A stretch of DNA of 9,913 bases, taken from an uncultured Asticcacaulis sp. (lineage in GTDB: Bacteria; Pseudomonadota; Alphaproteobacteria; Caulobacterales; Caulobacteraceae). A model generated the notes under the pieces. That model made no database searches, had not been told where the DNA came from, and was given only the letters and a program-made list of their open reading frames with translations. Numbering within the stretch: the first letter of the stretch is position 1; every line of letters starts with the position of its first letter. Below, piece after piece: positions 7,701 to 9,913 of the stretch. The stretch is from assembly GCA_946480525.1 (NCBI GenBank), contig CAMLLA010000131.1, positions 1 to 9,913 on the forward strand, read 5' to 3'. The position numbers and the translations under genes were made by a program.

Positions 7701-8099
7701 CCTGTCTACGGCACCGGTCCGTGGCTGAACGCGTCGCCGGACTCGATCAACCTGACGGTCTATTACGAGACCCAAAAGTTCAGCGCCCGCGTTTCGGCCG
7801 CCCAGCGCGCCGGCTACTACACCACCTACCCGATCGCTTCGGGCGCGTGCGATCCGGGCCTGCAAGCCAACGGCACGCCTTGTGATGGTCCTTTGATGAA
7901 CGAGTTCGGCGGTTCGGAAGAAACGCTGAACGTCGACTTCTCGATGACCTATTCGCCGACGAAGCACCTGTCCTTCTCGCTGGAAGGCCTGAACATGACC
8001 AACCAGACAAGCAACCGCTACGCCTACAACGTACCGGTCGTGACGCAGTACGGCTCGACCGGCCGCGTCATCACCCTGGGTGTTCGCTACAAGTACTAG
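4701..8099 (+). CDS. TonB-dependent outer-membrane receptor, non-signalling, probable oligosaccharide importer
   Basis: This encodes 1132 residues. A signal peptide spans about 1-30 (MKTNKIRGVTMRGMLLAGIS, then AHA|Q). No STN domain follows. A TonB-box-like DDEVVVVTGYR (39-49) leads directly into the plug (about 50-175: FPDANLAESLQRIPGISIDR, ISVRGLGGDFTRVRINNLEA, EGSLGATVDL). The barrel fills the rest, with the late signature VGNPKLQPFRATAYDLSAEWY and an aromatic C-terminus (ITLGVRYKY). It is clearly paralogous to the upstream receptor. Eight cysteines fall in four tight pairs (312/333, 424/438, 721/723, 1050/1061), suggesting disulfide-braced extracellular loops. Known for this receptor type in Caulobacterales and Xanthomonads: uptake of plant-derived oligosaccharides. 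The next genes, for a pectate lyase and a GH43 enzyme, point to pectin fragments as substrate; that is inference. It has its own candidate promoter, operator and leader, so it is probably regulated separately from the first receptor. Confidence 0.96.
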   Translation: MKTNKIRGVTMRGMLLAGISLAAVAHGAHAQDAPAAAKDDEVVVVTGYRASLQTSLSTKRKADVMLDAITAEDIADFPDANLAESLQRIPGISIDRDNGEGRQISVRGLGGDFTRVRINNLEALSTGGANDAGSTPNRSRAFDFNTFASELFNSLKVRKTASAETDEGSLGATVDLQTGRPFDYKNGASAFSVQAAHNSNGGTISPRVTGLFSRRWADGKLGFLASVAYSEKTSENDQYRRGAASFDYTYRGSTWAGNEIPGRAGFSAPAGTTFDYVGPNGVTVVRPITNAAVLAAQTGSDPAAYAIMNPGCPAVQSTFQTAPNTLTATTGGCNNSLVKFPALGSIEQQDLETKRLGITTSFQVQLAPRTRLTIDGLYSKLENKSTINQVSTVGLNRNNTNATYNTATASTSITNKRNLYPSLCTAQGETNFLPAVDCGARLYGTTPAFTTGSNGAPAVLGTNIFSVNPYNLDTYDYYNNPKSVGYVASPDGIGFRDKLIGRPATDVLAAHVTDGNADYLQLRNVDWRSAADRGQYTTEFNQVSVNLTHSFTDSFRGDFTVGSSKSFNHYQGLLVEFNSMDAPETFTYDEREGGDMPVFNPGWNIADASRWGIVKGFSGMRNYIRDTENTYSGMKADFTWDWNENLAFKFGAVTREFGFSTNQFERNTDTLNPTEKEAGVTAASLGKVFEFGQGLEVPAGTPTSFFAPSIEAFSDTFGFDCNCVNKYGDFTITRKRNRQASFTVAEKTEGVYGQVNFNYDLFGRNMFGNIGVRQVKTIVESQGETNSGAPIYGTNEYDDTLPSFNLAWEVADDFMIRFGASEVMARPQLVNLSPAISAITIPALGETIGGTLTVGNPKLQPFRATAYDLSAEWYFAKNGLLSLAVFKKDIESYPQTVLYSAPLSTFLDPSAIATLRQQFTDQDQLNYIDNDYDMLARQYRDAPGGSLKGWEFSYQQDFTFLPWYFKNTGVQFNMTHIESELNYILDPGVVNPTTGVVTKAPVYGTGPWLNASPDSINLTVYYETQKFSARVSAAQRAGYYTTYPIASGACDPGLQANGTPCDGPLMNEFGGSEETLNVDFSMTYSPTKHLSFSLEGLNMTNQTSNRYAYNVPVVTQYGSTGRVITLGVRYKY

Positions 8100-8105
8100 T
8101 GTGTC

Positions 8106-8148
8106 GCATTCCCTGCTTCGAACCGCTTTTCACTTCGGCGGGGAATGC
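8106..8148 (+). repeat. Stem-loop 1 after the second receptor
   Basis: GCATTCCC (8106-8113) pairs with GGGAATGC (8141-8148). The stem can continue inward through four more pairs, two of them G-U, to 8117/8137. No T-run follows. It starts 7 nt after the stop codon and may stabilise or process the receptor mRNA 3' end. Confidence 0.5.
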
Positions 8149-8162
8149 TCCAGGCGTACAAT

Positions 8163-8192
8163 CGGAACCGCTTTTGTCTCCCAGCGGTTCCG
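8163..8192 (+). repeat. Stem-loop 2 after the second receptor
   Basis: CGGAACCGCT (8163-8172) and AGCGGTTCCG (8183-8192) form a perfect 10-bp, G+C-rich stem with a 10-nt loop. GAACCGCTTTT (8165-8175) also occurs at 8120-8130 inside the loop of stem-loop 1, so the right arm of stem 2 could alternatively pair with that upstream copy. No T-run follows. Confidence 0.6.
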
Positions 8193-8245
8193 GTCACCTT
8201 CTCCCTCTACGGTACCTTCGACTCCCCGTTTCAGGTGCCCGTCTT

Positions 8246-8283
8246 GGCGAGTCAGGGGATCCCTCCTGACTCGCCCTTTTTTT
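8246..8283 (+). terminator. Strong Rho-independent terminator just before the pectate lyase gene
   Basis: GGCGAGTCAGG (8246-8256) pairs perfectly with CCTGACTCGCC (8265-8275) around an 8-nt loop, followed by C and seven Ts (8277-8283). This is a textbook intrinsic terminator for the second receptor transcript. It ends only 14 nt before the ATG of the pectate lyase gene, so either that gene starts its own very short mRNA or this hairpin works as an attenuator. Confidence 0.9.
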
Positions 8284-8297
8284 AGTATCCGCTGATT

Positions 8298-9590
8298 ATG
8301 ACCCGCTCCTTATGCCGCCGTACCGTGTTGTTCAGTGCCGCCGCATTCGGTGGCGCCGCTGCCATGCCGGCGTTTACGGCTTCGCCCGATCTCTATACGC
8401 GCACCAGGGGTGGCCAGGGCGGCCGCATTGTCCGTGTGACCAGCCTGGGCGCTGATGGCGAAGGATCGCTGAAAGCAGCGCTCGACCAATCCGGGCCGCG
8501 CGTCGTTGTTTTCGAGGTCGGCGGGATAATCGACCTCGCCCGAACGTCTCTCAAGATTACCGAGCCCTTCGTTACCATTGCCGGCGAGACCGCACCTGGT
8601 CCCGGTGTAACGCTCATTCGCGGCGGCATGCAGGTGGCGGCGCACGATGTCATCATTCGCCATATCGCCATCCGTCCCGGCACGGCCGGTGCCGCGAAAA
8701 AGAGCGGTTTCGAGCCCGACGGCCTGACGACGTATAAGGCGCACGACGTCATCATCGACCATTGCAGCCTGACCTGGGCGGTGGACGAAGCCCTGTCGGC
8801 GTCCGGGCCGCGCTTCGAAGGCGAAGGCCCAGACGAATGGCGGCGCAACACGTCGCACCGCATCACCTTTTCCAACAACCTGATCGCCCAGTCTTTGCGT
8901 GACGCCAGCCATAGCAAGGGCCCGCATTCCATGGGCTCGCTGATCCATGACAATGTGACGGGTGTGCTGATCCACGGCAATCTCTATGCTCACAACAATG
9001 AGCGCCATCCGCTGGTCAAGGGTGGCGGCAGTGCGGCCGTCATCAACAACGTCTTCGTCAATCCCGGCCACACCTGCGCGCAATATACGCTGGTGGCGGA
9101 TCAGTGGACGGGCCGGGAAACCGTCACTGGCCGCATGATCCTGAGGGGCAATGTCATGCGCGGCGGCCGCGATACACGTGCGGGCCTCAGCATGCTGACC
9201 TTCGGCGGGGCGGGAGATCTCGACCTGCACGCGGCCGACAATATCGTCACCTGCGCCGATGGTTCGGCAGGCAAGATCATCGGCTACTATCAGGCCCGCG
9301 CCGACGGCTATGACGAGGGCGGTGCGTATAAACCCCAGGCCTTTATTCGCGCCATACCGCGTGAAGTCCTGTGGCCTGAAGGTTTGAAAGTCCTCCCTGC
9401 TGCGGCTGCCGAAGCCCAGGTCTACAAGACTTGCGGCGCCCGACCCTGGGCCCGCGACCCTATCGATGCCCGTATCATCGCCGATGCCCGATCGGGCGCT
9501 GGACGGCTGATCGATTCCGAAACCGACGCCGGCGGCTATCCCGAACGCCCCGCCGTGCGCCGGACCTATAACCCAAGAACACTTCTGTAA
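8298..9590 (+). CDS. Tat-exported pectate lyase, PL1-like right-handed beta-helix
   Basis: This encodes 430 residues. The N-terminus has a twin-arginine signal: CRRTVLF with R7-R8, a hydrophobic stretch, and likely cleavage near residue 28. The rest is a parallel beta-helix protein with pectate lyase landmarks: VRVTSLGADGEGSLKAAL (about 45-62), VVFEVGGIIDL, VTIAGETAPGPGVTL, the VIIDHCSLTWAVDE block (D154-H155, equivalent to the family's VWIDH motif), and NNERHPLVKGG with R236 as the candidate catalytic arginine, followed by INNVFVNPG. The family cleaves polygalacturonate by calcium-dependent beta-elimination, giving unsaturated oligogalacturonides. The exact substrate is inferred. The start is fixed: the in-frame TAG at 8283-8285 precludes any longer protein, and a later ATG would lose the signal. 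No Shine-Dalgarno sequence precedes the ATG. It is followed after 15 bp by a GH43 gene, probably in one operon. Confidence 0.92.
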   Translation: MTRSLCRRTVLFSAAAFGGAAAMPAFTASPDLYTRTRGGQGGRIVRVTSLGADGEGSLKAALDQSGPRVVVFEVGGIIDLARTSLKITEPFVTIAGETAPGPGVTLIRGGMQVAAHDVIIRHIAIRPGTAGAAKKSGFEPDGLTTYKAHDVIIDHCSLTWAVDEALSASGPRFEGEGPDEWRRNTSHRITFSNNLIAQSLRDASHSKGPHSMGSLIHDNVTGVLIHGNLYAHNNERHPLVKGGGSAAVINNVFVNPGHTCAQYTLVADQWTGRETVTGRMILRGNVMRGGRDTRAGLSMLTFGGAGDLDLHAADNIVTCADGSAGKIIGYYQARADGYDEGGAYKPQAFIRAIPREVLWPEGLKVLPAAAAEAQVYKTCGARPWARDPIDARIIADARSGAGRLIDSETDAGGYPERPAVRRTYNPRTLL

Positions 9591-9591
9591 A

Positions 9592-9597
9592 AGAGGA
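9592..9597 (+). promoter_or_regulatory. Ribosome binding site of the GH43 gene
   Basis: AGAGGA lies 8 nt before ATG 9606 in the 15-bp gap after the pectate lyase stop. It decides for ATG 9606 over the out-of-frame ATG at 9599, whose frame gives no recognisable protein. Confidence 0.65.
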
Positions 9598-9605
9598 AAT
9601 GCCGA

Positions 9606-9913
9606 ATGTCAGCGAACCGCCGCGACGCATTGAAATCCTTCAGTCTGGGAGCGCTGTTGTTTGGCGCGCCTGCCGTTGCGGAGGCGGCTCCCAAGACGTC
9701 CGCCGCACCGCTGCTTACCTGGTCCAAGGGGGTGGAAGGCCAGCGCAAGGCTGACCTCGGCAATGGCACCTTCCTCAATCCGATCATGGCCGGCGATCAT
9801 CCCGATCCGTCCATCCTGAAGGATGGCGAAGACTATTACATGACGTTTTCGACCTTTGACGCCTATCCCGGCCTGATCATCTGGCATTCGAAGGATCTGG
9901 TGAACTGGCAGCC
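9606..9913 (+). CDS. Tat-exported family 43 glycoside hydrolase, 3'-truncated by window edge
   Basis: The first 102 residues are visible and the frame is open to the window end. The N-terminus carries a twin-arginine signal (NRRDALKSFSLGALLFGAP, R5-R6), with cleavage probably near residue 27. The start of a GH43 five-bladed beta-propeller follows: NPIMAGDHPDPSILKDGEDY (58-77), YYMTFSTFDAYPGL, and IIWHSKDLVNWQP. D67 in HPDPSI is the expected catalytic base of the family. GH43 members are mostly beta-xylosidases, alpha-L-arabinofuranosidases or arabinanases; activity cannot be read from this fragment. Next to a pectate lyase, removal of arabinose or xylose from pectin side chains is a sensible guess. 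The 15-bp gap implies co-transcription with the lyase. Confidence 0.93.
   Translation, partial: MSANRRDALKSFSLGALLFGAPAVAEAAPKTSAAPLLTWSKGVEGQRKADLGNGTFLNPIMAGDHPDPSILKDGEDYYMTFSTFDAYPGLIIWHSKDLVNWQ

Noticed and set aside
8310..9230. A 306-codon minus-strand frame opposite the pectate lyase gene.
   Set aside because: It has the same antisense artefact pattern, and the + strand gene is supported by a Tat signal and PL1 motifs.

Overview
The window reads as high-GC alphaproteobacterial DNA, most likely from the Caulobacterales (an Asticcacaulis- or Caulobacter-like genome) or a sphingomonad. The basis is the GTC/GGC/GCC-rich codon use, two TonB-dependent receptors of the long 'Xanthomonas/Caulobacter' type, and Tat-exported polysaccharide-degrading enzymes beside them. 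The genus is an inference. All five genes lie on the + strand.

Layout: (1) 1-813, the 3' part of a FecR-type anti-sigma factor whose N-terminus lies before the window. (2) 814-966, a spacer with a 9-bp inverted repeat and a possible -10 element. (3) 967-4098, a TonB-dependent receptor with an N-terminal STN signalling domain, the FecA-type partner of the FecR. (4) 4099-4700, a 602-bp spacer holding a hairpin terminator, a strongly AT-rich stretch (28% G+C by hand count over 4431-4550), a LacI-family-like operator on a candidate promoter, and a leader full of short inverted repeats. (5) 4701-8099, a second, paralogous TonB-dependent receptor without an STN domain. (6) 8100-8297, three hairpins in a row, the last a textbook Rho-independent terminator only 14 nt before the next start codon. 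(7) 8298-9590, a Tat-exported PL1-like pectate lyase. (8) 9606 to the end, the start of a Tat-exported GH43 glycosidase.

Together this looks like a pectin (or pectin side-chain) utilisation locus. PL1 and GH43 enzymes would cut homogalacturonan and arabinose/xylose-containing side chains in the periplasm or beyond, and the two receptors would import oligosaccharides across the outer membrane with TonB energy. Two control layers appear to sit side by side: a FecR/STN trans-envelope sigma-factor circuit for the first receptor, and a LacI-type repressor site before the second. I see no sign of a phage, transposon, CRISPR array, tRNA or rRNA. The genes belong to known families; what deserves a second look is the regulatory DNA and RNA between them.
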